A DNA stretch of 64,000 bases, taken from NCBI GenBank assembly GCA_037367405.1, contig JAZKJV010011599.1, forward strand, positions 434,001 to 498,000, written 5' to 3'. Of this stretch, positions 11,185 through 22,471 are shown piece by piece. A program made the translations under genes and the position numbers. Numbering within the stretch: position 1 is the stretch's first letter; each line of letters opens with the position of its first letter. Under the pieces are notes generated by a model. It was not told the origin of the DNA and did not search any database. It worked only from the letters and a program-made list of their open reading frames with translations. The DNA is from Ottelia alismoides. Lineage: Eukaryota; Streptophyta; Magnoliopsida; Alismatales; Hydrocharitaceae.

Positions 11185-11192
11185 GTCTATAC

Positions 11193-11931
11193 ATAGAGGG
11201 GGTGAGGGGTATTGCCTCTATAACACCACAACAACGTAACCGTAGAGTGGGAGAAAGAGAGAAGAGAGGGAGAGAACGAGGGAACGGAGAGAGTTGTGCG
11301 TGTTCTTTTTTAGTGATCTTTCTTCTCCAGTAGTCACGAGAGGCGACCGGTCATCGTCATATCTAGTTGTTGTTTTTCACATGCTTCCTTAGTGATCATC
11401 GATTGTGCATCTGCATCCATATTTGAAATTTTGGTGTTTGATCTTCAACCCAATCGATATCCATATAGGAGACGATACAGGTCTGTGTCCCAACAGATTG
11501 GTCCCTACCATCTGTCAAGCTGTGATCGCGATCCTGAGAATGGCCACTGATTGTATTACTTTGTTTAGATTCAGAAACTGATTCAATGGATACAGAGACA
11601 CGCCTAACTTGGAGCCATGTAGTTAGAGAGAGCATTTGCGTATAATGTCTACGCAACATTTATTTGTCGTTTGGCAAAAGCAGGACCACGGAATCGTGGT
11701 TGTTGATTCACATCAAAGATGTTATCTGCTGGATCAGGATTCAGAGCACCCCTTACAAATAAGGTGGATAACCATTTCAGTTTTGGGTTGAGATGGAAGA
11801 ATGGAAAGGAAAAATTACGACTATAGTTGGTCGATTACGTCGAATAACTTATCGTATTATATTGCATGGATGGATAACGACAGTAAGGAGAAGGTGTTGG
11901 TAGCAGTAGCAGGAGGGAAGGGGGAGCAGCT
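11193..11931. other. Intergenic, LTR-leader-like sequence, no gene
   Basis: Joined across the hAT insertion, the flanks read as a short promoter/leader-like region with a TATA-like segment and GA-rich 5' leader. This resembles an old LTR, but no boundary or primer site can be set. The minus-strand frame at 11659-11396 is not recognised. Confidence 0.3.
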
Positions 11932-12091
11932 CCTCTGCTGGCCAGCAGAGTCTGATGTACCACGTGAGCCGCTCGATCAAGATCGAGCGGTTCACACGAA
12001 TTCAGGGTTAAAGTAGCCCTTTGCGTGTGAACCGCTCGATCATGATCGAGCGACCCACGCGGTACAGCAGGCCTCTGCTGCCCAGCAGAGG
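11932..12091. repeat. 160-bp dyad-symmetric cluster of palindromes
   Basis: Two outer palindromes (halves CTCTGCTGG/CCAGCAGAG at 11933-11950, and CCTCTGCTG/CAGCAGAGG at about 12072-12091) enclose two inner ones (CCGCTCGATC/GATCGAGCGG at 11969-11990 and again at 12032-12052). The flanking TTCACACG and CGTGTGAA arms also pair, as do GTACC...GTG and CAC...GGTAC. The whole block folds on a centre near 12010. It could be a small foldback MITE; no target duplication was found. Confidence 0.7.
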
Positions 12092-12400
12092 ATCCTTGCT
12101 CGGAGGGAAGGAAGGGTGATGAAAACATGGTGAGGTTAAGGACTCAGATCTATGGGATTAGAAGTTTTGGGCTATGGCTTTTGGTTCGAGCGGTCCAGAC
12201 TGGTTCAACCAGATCGAATCAATTTGTTGAATTCAGGAAGGATTTGGCTGCTAGGGGCATCTGCATCTCCACTTTCAGGTTTAGCAAAAGGACATCTTCA
12301 CTTGCATTTTGTGGCAAGGACATCGGCCAACATCTCGAATGCTGATATTTAAGCCCAAAAAGTGTATGGTCAACCTTGCACTTCATGAAGAAGTTCAACG
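12092..12400. other. No recognised gene
   Basis: Open frames at 12127-12345 and 12152-12352 (+) have no recognised domain. This stretch continues across the MITE at 12409 into 12911-12995, and one frame remains open across the restored site. Confidence 0.3.
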
Positions 12401-12408
12401 CTTGAGTG

Positions 12409-12910
12409 TAGGGCTGCTAATCGAACTGAACATGTTCGTTTTCAATTAGAGTTTGTTCCATAATAGTTTGAAAAATGTTTGTTTGTTTGTAAACGAACTG
12501 AACATGAACTTCAAATTTAAGCTCGATAACCTAACAAACCAAACATAGGCACAACATATGTTCGTTTTATAAGAGTTCGAGTTCGATATATGTATACATG
12601 TGTATAACTTTGTATTTATACACTTGATAAATTTTGAGGTTAAAGAAATTATCGTGATCATTGTACTCCGTACTACTTTAATTTGAATAATTTCTTATTT
12701 TTACTGATTGTCGAACCCTACTATCGAACTCTAATTTAGAACTTGTTCATATAAACAAGTTTGAGTTAAGTTAAATCGTTAACGAACTATTATCGAACAA
12801 AACTTGAACGTCCGTTTTTAAACGAACTCGAACATATCCTATCAAACATTTACCGAACCGAACTTGAACATAGGTTCGTTCATTACAGTTTGGTTCGATT
12901 AGCAGCCCTA
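12409..12910. mobile_element. hAT-type MITE, 502 bp
   Basis: The perfect terminal inverted repeat TAGGGCTGCTAATCGAAC is present at both ends. The flanking 8-bp duplication is CTTGAGTG (12401-12408) and CTTGGGTG (12911-12918), with one mismatch. The interior is AT-rich and contains many GAAC/GTTC words in both orientations, with no coding capacity. TAGGG ends plus an 8-bp duplication place it in the hAT superfamily. The ends resemble those of the larger element at 7522-11184 only in the first few bases. Confidence 0.9.
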
Positions 12911-12997
12911 CTTGGGTGGACAAGGCCATGTCTGCAAACCAATTGCCCCTAATGAAGCAAATATACAACTTAATGCATCATGGTGGATTAAATTCGA

Positions 12998-13250
12998 GGA
13001 TTTTTATCACTTGTGTGCTTCTTAACTTCTGCAATATCAGTTACACCCCTTATTGTGATATCGGTTATGCTCTTGATTTCTCACAAAATTCTTATTTCTA
13101 CCCTTCCGTTAAGGTAAAGTAGGGGCATAGTTGATATTACAAAAAGATAGAATTGTGAATCTTGTGAGAAACCTAGGGCACAACTGATATTACAAAAAGA
13201 AAGCGACAACTGATATTGCAAAAGTTAAAAAAGGCACAAGTGATTAAACC
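12998..13250. mobile_element. MITE-like inverted-repeat element
   Basis: The left arm, starting near 12998 (ATCACTTGTG...CTTCTTAACTTCTGCAATATCAGTT), pairs with the right arm ending near 13250 (GATATTGCAAAAGTTAAAAAAGG...CACAAGTGAT), with arms of roughly 50 bp. The word TGATATTACAAAAAG recurs inside. The ends resemble GGGTTTAATCACTTGTG. The target duplication was not identified, so the superfamily is left open. Confidence 0.6.
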
Positions 13251-13464
13251 CTAGATTATATTTTCCCAAGTCCATTTGGCTGAGCAACTTCCACCCAAAA
13301 GGTAACCCTTCTCATGGATGGGAGCTCACAACTAGCTATTTACAAATTTGGTTTCCACCATGCAAAAACATGCTACGTTTATCAAAATAAGTGAGAATGG
13401 TCCATAATGAATTCGATGATTGTATTCTTTGTCTCCACCACCTACTTATTTTTATCTCTCTAAG

Positions 13465-13720
13465 GAGGCATTCGGTTCATAAATGAGCATGAATAAGGAT
13501 GGAGAAGAATGAGAATAAGGGTTTATTCTCTGTTCGGCTGGAAAGATAGCATTACAGAGAATAATGTGGAATAAGGGTAGGTAAGATGGAATAAAGATAG
13601 GAATAAAGGTAAAATAAGGTGAAATAATAGTATGTAGATGGGAATAATCGTAAGCGGAGAATTGAACCCTTATTCTAGTGCTTATTCTCCAAACGAACAT
13701 GGCCACGTTCATATTCCTCC
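13465..13720. repeat. Possible Harbinger/Tourist-like MITE
   Basis: The left end (GGCATTCGGTTCATAAATGAG, then AATAAGG) and the reverse complement of the right end (ATGTTCGTTTGGAGAATAAG, then GAATAAGG) are similar. The interior repeats GGAATAAGG-like words. Borders and duplication are unclear, and a related piece may lie at 13940-13980. Confidence 0.35.
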
Positions 13721-14019
13721 CCGAACAACTTTTGATGAATGAATCGATCCTTTTTTCTTAAATAACGTGTATCAATATGGGTAAACTCTCCATGATTCAT
13801 TGCCATAATGATCAACAAATCTTCTACTTTCTAAATCATAGTAATTATAATTGACTCTAATAATGGTTACACTTTTGTTTTTTTATAAATAAAATAAGAA
13901 TATGAGTTTCTTGGGAAAATTGTCATTTTTTGGATATCAATCACTGGGAAAATCCCTTATTCCAGTACTTATTCTTGTTTTCTTCGACTAATGAATTAGT
14001 CATTTTTCTTATGAGTCAT

Positions 14020-14150
14020 GTGCGTGTGCGTGTAGGGGCGTGCACATGTATGTATGTGTTGGTTGTTGGGGCATCTTAGTTCGTGGTTGTACATGTGTGT
14101 GTTCATATGTGTGTGTGCATGTGGATGTGACACGTGTGTGGACGTGTGCT
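14020..14150. repeat. TG-rich low-complexity region
   Basis: Interrupted GTGTG/ATGTG microsatellite-like sequence. The open frames on both strands (Cys/Val- or His/Thr-rich) are products of this repeat. Confidence 0.75.
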
Positions 14151-16323
14151 TATGTTTAGACGGGTATATATACATAGATACGGATTTAGGGCTCACCATA
14201 TCCTTATCCGTTTTCAGATACGTACATAGGAACGGATCTGGGTATTAACAAATATGAAAAATATGTTACTATATCCTCTAAAATGGGATCCAGATTTGTA
14301 CACTACAATGAAATGGATCTATAATGACGTTCTTTGAAAAGCCATCACCATATCGTCAATTGTTGAATACATAATGATGATAGTATTTCTTGCAAAATTA
14401 TTTGTGTATACTTCAACATAGTGACGAATGGCATATCTGTTGTTATATAATTTGCAACGGTGCATATAGAGACACATATTACATTGATATTTTTAAAAAT
14501 TTTAGCTAATCGTTGCTAATTTGTTAGTCCGAAATTTAGCGATGAGCAGATAAAATTCTAAAAAATAATTATGAAAAAATGTTGATATAAGAATCTTCGC
14601 TAATGATATACATGTTCATCTATAACATCAAACATAATTTTCGAATAATATCATCATTATATATTTAACATTTGATATAGTGATGGATTTTTTAAAAAAA
14701 ATTATTGTAGAAACATTTCGTTGGTGTGATAAAATGGATTTGGATAATGTTCGAAATAATTTAAAGATTACCTTAAATATGAATATGTTAGACGACTTAT
14801 ACTTGATATAAATATACTAAATATATTTTTTATTATTAGTTATATCAAATTTGGTAAACAGGCGTATTGAATTATCTTATGTCTAGTTTAAAAAAATCTA
14901 CAACTATATGTATATATACAAATATTTGAGGATACCAAAGTTATATTAATATCAATTTTAAAATAGAAAATGGATACTGATGTCAAAATCTGTATAAAAC
15001 ATATACAGTGGCAGATCATATGCATATATAAACACATTTCTTTGCATCTCTATTTACTATATATTTATCCATTTTAATATATCAATATGTCTGCAGATAC
15101 ATATCTTAGTGAAATCCGAAAAATGTATTATTGAATCATTAAAAATAGATAAGAATATAAAGCAAAATTAGAGAAAGTAGCAGAAATAATTCAAACAATT
15201 TCTATTTGTAAAAAATATTTTTAACGTAAATATCGATGTAAACTCACAATTTGGATAACTATCTCTACTACTAGCGCATTAATGAAAATACATACAAGAT
15301 TCTTCATCTTAGAATATATTAATATAATATTTGTACGGATATTTATGTAAAATCACAAGTTTTATAGGATTATTTTTGTAAAAATATCTTGTAGATATTA
15401 GTTTTTAAAATACTGCAGTCATTTTTCTCAAATTATGCGATCAATGAAAACAAATAACTATTGGCACTCAAAATGACAGCTAATTGCAAAATAAAATAAG
15501 CAATAATTCTTCAGTAATTTATTCTCTAAGTTTAATGATCGTCTCTAAGTTTAATGATCGTCTCTAATAGTTGACAACCTATGGTAAAAATTCCTGGCTT
15601 GGCCCCTGCTTACGTTCCCAAATTGCATATAACATTTGAATGATATAATATTTGAATGATATATGTTATTTTAGTTCTTCAAATGTATCATAAATATTCG
15701 TAAAGATTGACACAATTCTTGTTGTTTTGGTATGTTGGGGAGGGAGTCATCAATATAATTATCAAATAATTTACAAGGAAGACTTTTTATCTAGTTTACT
15801 ACGTGATGTGATATTTTTAAGGAGCTCCTACACAAAGTATGTATATTAACGAAATACTTGTCTAATGAGTGTCAATTGAGGTTAATTTGTTAAGGAAGAT
15901 ATAATGATTCCGTTATCAAGTTACTTGTGAAGACCATTGCGCTTTTTATACATCCTATTACAACACGCACGAACGATCAATCACGCAAGCACGAAGATAC
16001 ATGGATTTACAAGGTTCACATGTAACTGGGCTACGTCCTTGAGCGGCGGCGATAGGTTTTCACTATGTGGAGAAAGAAGAAGTACATAAGATATCGAGAG
16101 GGGGGGAGGAGTGCATCAGATGGTTAGGATTCAAAGACATATCAACAATATAGATGGTGTTTGCTTATATGGTATGCATGTATAAAACATGCTCGTCATG
16201 ACTGCAATTGATGCAAATGACCACTTATGTCTCCTAAAAAATTCATTGATGAGAAGAATGAAAATTGTGTCAATTTGGACCTTTTCTAGTAATTTAGCTA
16301 TAACCACCATCAAATTAGGATGG
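14151..16323. other. AT-rich intergenic DNA, no gene seen
   Basis: No open frame with a recognisable domain. A 19-bp unit, CTCTAAGTTTAATGATCGT, is repeated twice in tandem near 15524-15561. The segment around 15945-16040 has the word style of a retrotransposon leader but shows no boundaries. Confidence 0.45.
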
Positions 16324-16423
16324 TTTGTTGTAACGGCCTGTTTGTTTTTTTTTAAAAAATTCAAAACGACATTATCTGGGATTAAACACCTTTAATTAAT
16401 ATGTTAATTCCTCTCATCCTCAA

Positions 16424-16433
16424 CTATAAAATC
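16424..16433 (+). promoter_or_regulatory. TATA box of the solo LTR
   Basis: CTATAAAATC stands upstream of a CT-rich start region and a GA-rich leader (16470-16630). Being inside a TSD-bounded LTR, this is best read as the retrotransposon promoter and not a host gene promoter. Confidence 0.6.
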
Positions 16434-17789
16434 ACAAGGGTTCCCTCTCCATACGTCACCCTTATCTTGCAATTTAGAGAGAGTTAGAGAGAGAGAGGAA
16501 GAATTTCCTTACCGGCGTCCCTCTTCATCGTAGGAGAAGGCGGCGTCGAATCCGAGGAGGAGAACCCGGATCCGTGATCAAAAGGAGGCGCAACGACCGC
16601 ATCGGGTAGAGATAAGCGTTGGATTGAGGTATGTGTCGGCTTTAGGATTTCGATTTCTAAATGTATGTATCGGTCTAGGTTTTGGTATAAATGTTGTTTT
16701 CGTTAAAATAGATCTCTCGCAGGTGTCGGTTAGGATTACGATCTATAATCGTAGGTTTCCATATAGAATTCGTATGAACAATGATCACTTCCGAAATAGA
16801 CTTATAAATATATGTATCAGTGCCGGATTTCACGTATCAATAAAAGTCATATTCGAATCATGAATTCTAGATGTATGTGTTGGTATTCCGAAGTACGACC
16901 GCTCTTGGATCTTTAAGTTAGTACATATGTTTCCGTATTTAAATTAGAATGGACTTTCACTTGTATACGTCGGATATTAGGATCTATATAATTGTCAAGG
17001 TATAATATGTCAAGACTTTATTGTATATTATTAACGTATGCTATTGAATCATAAGGTAGGGGTTAAGGCTTTTAATTTTTCCACTTGTATAATCCATGGG
17101 TTAAGAAAATATAGTTACTAATGTTGCAAATTCGTTGCTTTCATGAGTACGAACCAATTATGAGATCTTGATGGGATTCCTATTTTCACGTCTTGTTAAT
17201 GTGTACGGCTGGCAATGATATGGACACAGTTAACTTTCTAAACAATTATCCTTTCTTTAATTCATATATTTAGGTAGCCGTAATCCTAAGTTCTGAATTC
17301 AAAGTAATTATATTAAATCCTCTCTCCTAAATTGTGTTATATAATTATTTGTAAGTGGTTTGTTTTAAAGAATTTATTTGATTAAATAGATGAATAAGGT
17401 GCATATTTATAGACACATACAAACAGCATATTATGTATAGACATGACATCACAACTCTTATTGTTGGTAACCCGTCACTAATTGTGTATGGAGGCTTATT
17501 ACATACTGCGTTAATTAAGATTAATTACAGCCTTATGTGAAAAAAAACAGACGTTGAAGATGATCCCCAATTGACTTATTATCTACAAATAATACAAGTA
17601 TCTAATTAAATTTCGTGCCCATGGTATACTTTGTATACACAATTCCTACGGTAAAAGATGTGCTGGATACACTCACCGGATCACTAACTAAAAGGGCGAA
17701 ATGAACTATTATGACGTTTAAGATGAATCATACTCCAACGTAATCTATAAGAATAATTTTGATAATCTTAAACAAGAATTTAAGGCACA

Positions 17790-17955
17790 GACTCACAAGG
17801 AGTCACATGATCGACCGCAAGGGGTCGTATTAGCCGCAAGGGGCAACGCCGCAAGGGGCGTATGGTTGCAAGGAACCATATAGGCAAAAGCTAAGTCCTC
17901 TACAGTTGTAGCTACACTGTCATGTCATGCCATGGACCGCAAGTGCCAGCGGTTA
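17790..17955 (+). other. Array of small hairpins with a common GCAAG loop
   Basis: Consecutive stem-loops share the loop GCAAG(G) or ACAAG but have different stems: GACTC/GAGTC (17790-17804), GACC/GGTC (17813-17826), GCC/GGC (17833-17844), ACGCC/GGCGT (17846-17861) and TATGGTT/AACCATA (17861-17880). A further ACCGC/GCGGT pair spans 17936-17953. It lies in the presumed R-U5 of the solo LTR, so it would be in the transcript. Function unknown. Confidence 0.75.
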
Positions 17956-18779
17956 AAAACGTATAAAAGATACGTAAATGAATGTTATGCAAGAAAATAG
18001 TTTATAAAGAAAAACCATCATGAAAATGTAAAGAATGGTTTAACAAGAGAATAAACCATTACTTGTTATGTGAGAATTGGTTTAAAAAAAGTTAAATCAT
18101 CAAAGTCATGGGGGCTAATATGTAAAAGTGGTTTATATATTTTGTAGGTATGTAAACTACTTGGTATTTTATGAGATATGTCCACAAGTAGACATAAATG
18201 TTTGTCATGCCTACTTATGCAATTTACCTACTTTACATGTATACCCATGTTCATGAAAGAAACCAAACTAAACATGATAGGGATCGAACTTAGACATGCA
18301 TGGGAATTATCTAGGCACGAAATGATGTGTATGCATGAAAATCTAAGTATATAATTTTTAACGGACCAATGACCGTTAGAATACCCATGCATGGACCCCG
18401 ATGCATACTGGGCATTAGGCTCATCCAAATTATGTTTGTCAATTTCAGGTGAAGAACAGGGTTGATTGCATTCTCAGGATCGTGCTTTAGGCTCATTGAG
18501 ATTTCTGACGTGGTACGATTTATCCGTGAAGATCTAGTGGATATCTGTATGCCCACAGGAACCATCGAGTTGCTATTTTTTTCTAGAATAGTTAAATTTT
18601 ATTTCCCAGTTTAGAGTTGTAATAATGGAACTCTAGTTTGAGTACACATTTTATGGAATGATATCTATCTCTGCTCATTATGTGCCATTCTTTTATTATT
18701 TTGGGTAACTGTTCGGTCGTGCGATCAATTATCGCATGCTTCCGCCGATGGTCGACGCGACCCGTTCCATTACATTTGT

Positions 18780-19968
18780 ATATAATAAGTTATCGACTTT
18801 CTAAATCGAAAACTAATTAGGTGATAAAATATTTTCCTCCGAAGCAATGACTATGTATACATCGATTTTACTTACGACACATTAAGGCAAACATGTTTGG
18901 CGATGATCATATTAATAGAGTTTGTTAGATAAAATTTTGGAAGACCAGAAAAACATGCACTATTAATGTGCATTATAAAATAATACGGGAGATTCAAAGA
19001 ATAAATGAGAATATTCACCTAATTAATAACATATTAAGAAGGTGAAGATGAGATGTATTGATCACCAGCTTACCGCAAAGGAATGCAATATGGTTCCAAT
19101 AATACAAATTTCTTGGATGGTTTGAGCAATATTCTCAACAAAATGTCGAGGATGATAAATCCTAATTATTTTTACATGTGAGTTAATAAGTATTATAATG
19201 AGCGGTGAATTGAAGGAGCATGAATGCCATCAATTCTTACTCCAAATGACGAGAAAAACATGCAAATAAATAATGTAAAAACTCATGTCCTTAACTTCGG
19301 ACAGTTCAACTGTAATGAATTTTAATTTTAATCTTGTGAAAATATGTATAAAGTGGTTCTAGACAAGTAGCATCTAATTTTCTCTCATGCAACAACTTGT
19401 TCTAATATGAGAATAGAAATTCATAGCGGCACTCTATTCTCCATTTTAGATTTTTTTTTAAAAAAATTGATTTTTATATCCATAACTATGTATACTTTCA
19501 TATTGATGTGTTGATCTCTGTAATCACGAATTACACCTAGAACCATGAATAGTCACGATGTCTTAGATACTAAACCTGGCGTTAATTTCGTCAACTAATT
19601 CAGCTAGCTTTGAGTTAATAGAGCAACATATTATGAAAGTCTCCGCCAAAAATCAGATAATTGATTTTAAAAAAGAATACTGCGAAGAATTTATTGCCTT
19701 CAATTTTAAAAAGAACATGTGGAAGAAAAAGAATTGACTTCAAGATGTTAGGGATGATTGAGTGGCCACAACGAAACATGCACTTTATGTCATGTAGTTG
19801 CACATAATAGAACTTCAAGCTTCACAAGAATATATGAAGTGCTATGTTTCCTAAAGTTTCTTAATGTAATATTTTTTGTCTGTTGTTCTTGTTTAAATGT
19901 TTAAACACGTTTGTGTGATTTTAACATATTGTGAATGAGATATAGTTTTTTATTTGAGAAAAATATTG
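18780..19968. other. AT-rich intergenic DNA, no gene seen
   Basis: Only short frames without recognisable domains. Confidence 0.5.
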
Positions 19969-19970
19969 CT

Positions 19971-19998
19971 GTCCTAGGGGACAGCCAACGGGATGCCC
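19971..19998. repeat. Left tip of a foldback MITE split by the copia element
   Basis: GTCCTAGGGGACAGCC and the following bases up to the TGCCC target site form the outer end of the inverted-repeat element whose remainder is at 25584-25890. The left border is approximate. Confidence 0.5.
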
Positions 19999-20280
19999 TG
20001 ATGAACGGAGTCGACGCCGGCGACGAGCAACTTCCAGACAAAGAATGAGATATAATTTTGGGAGAGGGCTCCCTATGCAAGGTAATCGTTTGTTTTGTGT
20101 GTTCTTCCCCTCCATATTGAGATGTATTTATAGGACGTGTTGTACCTCTCGCATAGTCCACCCCACTCCGCCCACGCCCATTTCGCGCGAGTCTTGCGTG
20201 AGACTCGGTCCTTGCACAACTACCGCCTCACGCAAATGTCGGCGGAAGCTTGAGCACGAGGTCACAGATATATTCAAACA
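19999..20280 (-). repeat. 3' LTR of the copia element
   Basis: 282 bp, the partner of 25303-25583, with scattered substitutions and small indels and the same TG...CA ends. The TATA region (TATTTATAGGAC on plus, near 20127) is retained. Confidence 0.93.
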
Positions 20281-20290
20281 TCTCCCACTT
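20281..20290 (-). promoter_or_regulatory. Polypurine tract of the copia element
   Basis: The minus strand reads AAGTGGGAGA immediately before the 3' LTR, the expected plus-strand primer. The same AAGTGGGA occurs at the matching place in the second copia element. Confidence 0.85.
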
Positions 20291-20559
20291 GACCGAAGAG
20301 ATCAAATATTCTATACTCCCACTATTCGTGTAGTGTACATATGGAGATGTCTTTTGATTGACTCAAGCATTCCTGAGTCCCATTAAACCAACGTGTTTGA
20401 TGTATGTTCCTGCTGCTATTCTCTTGGTTATGGAATCAGCCAACATGTCACTGGTAGGTATGTAGGTTACCGTGATTTCTTACTTCCCCACTATATCTTG
20501 TATATAGTGATATTAGATCTCAATGTGTTTTCCTTCAGATTTATTAGCCCCACTATTGA

Positions 20560-21013
20560 TCAAGATTATCGCAGTTTGATTGTCACAATACATTTCAATT
20601 GGCCCTTTGATCAATTCGAGGCTTAGGTTATCTCGAAAACGCTTGATCCACACAGCATGGGTGGTGGTCATGCTACATGTAATGTACTCATCCTCCTGTG
20701 TATGTCGAGATACACATCATTGTTTCTTGCTACCCCAAGAAACAACTGCACCACCAAACATGAACAGGTAACCCGATGTGCATTTTCTATCATCCACATC
20801 CCCTCCGAAATCGGTATCGGAGTATCCTGCCACTTCAAGCGATTCTTCTTGATACACAAGTTTCAGATGTACTATCCCTTTCAGATGTCGAAGAATCCAT
20901 TTTACAGCTTCCCAATGTGTTGGACCGGGATTGCTTTGATATCTACTAACTAAGCTTATTGGATAAGCTAAATCAAGTTGAGTACACATCATTGCATACA
21001 TTAAACTTTCCAC
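20560..21013 (-). pseudogene. pol: copia RNase H (broken)
   Basis: Reads MESLMYAMMCTQLDLAYPIS, then LEVAGYSDTDFGGDVDDRKC and SGYLFMFGGAVVSW, the conserved copia RNase H segment with its catalytic Asp. A TGA follows KKQ at about 20717. The same frame then continues with the distal block ending near YCDNQ. RNase H would degrade the RNA strand during reverse transcription. Confidence 0.9.
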
Positions 21014-21016
21014 CGC

Positions 21017-21765
21017 TTATGCATATAGTACATCTAAAGGTTTCTGTCCCTTTCCGGAACACTGACTCTTACTGAGTCTCTTTCGTATTACAAGTGGTAT
21101 TGAAGCTGGAGTGTCGTTCTGCATTCCAAATCTCCTTAATATAGTATGCAAATATCTTTCCTGACTAAATCTCAATGTCCTTGAGTCGTTGTCTCTTGTT
21201 ATTTGAATTCCAAGAACATAGGATGCTTCGCTCATGTCCTTCATCTCAAATTCATTACTCAATTTCTGTTCGATTTCATTGAACATGTGTATGTCATACC
21301 TGCAAGAAGAATGTCATCCACATACAATGACATGATTGTAAACCGGTTCTCATTCTTCATGACATACACACAATTATCCAATTTATTTGAAACAAATCTA
21401 AATTGGATAACTTTCTCATGAAATTTGAGATACCATTGCCGTGAATACTGCTTCAAGCTATATAATGACTTTCTTAACTTGTAAACCTTTTTCTCCTGAC
21501 CTTCAACCTGAGATCCATTAGGTTGTCGCATATAAATCTCCTCCTTTAATTCTCCATTAAGGAAGGTCGTCTTCACATCCATTTGGAACAATTCCAAATC
21601 CATATATGCGACTATGGCTAAGACCATCTGAATGGATGCAAACTTAGCCATTGGAGAGTAGGTTTCATGGAAATCTATTCCATCTTGCTGAGTATAACCC
21701 TTGGAAACTAATCTGGCTTTGTATTTCTCAACAGTACCATTAGCTTGGTACTTCTTCTTGAACAC
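21017..21765 (-). pseudogene. pol: copia reverse transcriptase (broken)
   Basis: The frame at 21765-21259 reads KARLVSKGYTQQDGIDFHET, then [19 protein letters not shown] and SLYVDDILLAG, the intact YVDD catalytic motif. A frameshift just after LLAG moves the thumb region (MKDMSEASYVLGIQITRD...SQERYLHTIL) to the frame at 21286-21017. The upstream finger part between 21765 and 21935 is damaged. Confidence 0.94.
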
Positions 21766-21934
21766 CCACTTACATCCTATGGATTACCAACCTTCTAGCA
21801 AATCACATAATTCCCAAACACCGTTTCGCTCGATTGAATCCAACTCTTCCCTCATGGCGGCTGACCATGATTCTGACTCAGACGAAGCCATAGCTTCATC
21901 AAAGGATATTGGATCTGTACAATCTGCGACATCC

Positions 21935-22462
21935 TCATCCTCGGTGTAACACGACGCGTCGCATCCATATGGGTCGTGTTCTAGGTCTCTTGTAGTCGAT
22001 TATACTCGTGGGTTGTGTGGGTCCACCCACTTCCTCTAAAGGATCATCATGTTCCATAGATTCATGCTTCATATTTGGATGATCAATATCATCCCTAAGT
22101 TCTTGTCTAATGCTCAAGTCGTCTTCATTGTCTTGTAGGACAAACAGAGGATCGGATTCCTCTACTTCTTGCTCTTGTTCTTGATGATTTTCAAGAAAGG
22201 TTGCATCATGACTTTCAATTAGACCTTTGGATTCGTGGAAGAACCTATATCCTTTAGAATTCTCACTATATCCAATAAACTTGTACTTTAATATCCTGAA
22301 GTCTAGCTTGTCTCTAAGCTGACTCGGTACCAGAACATGTGCTACACATCCCCATTTCCAGAGATGGCCCAACTCGGGCTTTCTGCCATTCCATATTTCA
22401 TATGGCGTTGATTCTACATATTTGGTAGAAATCATGTTCTGTATGTTGTTCGCAGTCAACAT
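21935..22462 (-). pseudogene. pol: copia integrase C-terminus and linker
   Basis: Reads TPYEIWNGRKPELGHLWKWG and KFIGYSENSKGYRFF, the conserved integrase C-terminal segments of plant copia elements, then a long acidic linker (HQEQEQEVEESDPLF). The linker end RPRTRPIWMRR matches the start of the remnant in the second copia element (31234 onward), showing the two belong to the same family. Confidence 0.9.
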
Positions 22463-22471
22463 TATCTCTCC

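Larger units (their letters stand above)
16329..18774 (+). mobile_element. Solo LTR, 2,446 bp (Tekay/Del-like Ty3-gypsy)
   Basis: Starts TGTAACGGCC and ends CCATTACA (TG...CA ends with TGTAA/TTACA inverted repeats). It is flanked by an exact 5-bp target duplication, TTTGT, at 16324-16328 and 18775-18779. A TATA box lies about 100 bp from the start, followed by a GA-rich leader, so most of the LTR would be R-U5. There is no second LTR, primer site or pol, so the rest was probably lost by LTR-LTR recombination. The TGTAAC start and long LTR with a short U3 suggest the Tekay/Del chromovirus group, but without coding sequence the lineage is an inference. Confidence 0.85.

Noticed and set aside
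13996..14248. Cys- or His-rich frames
   Set aside because: Translations of the TG-rich low-complexity repeat.
16424..16640. Host gene promoter and first exon (TATA, GA-rich leader, GT donor-like site)
   Set aside because: It lies inside a TSD-bounded solo LTR, so the retrotransposon promoter is the simpler reading.
17790..17880. CRISPR-like repeat array
   Set aside because: Units are 12-20 nt with self-complementary stems, variable spacing and no spacers; plant retrotransposon sequence.
19999..20012. Homology between the copia LTR start TGATGAACGG and the LARD LTR start TGATGAACGT
   Set aside because: Similarity ends after about 10 bases, orientation and element types differ; chance.
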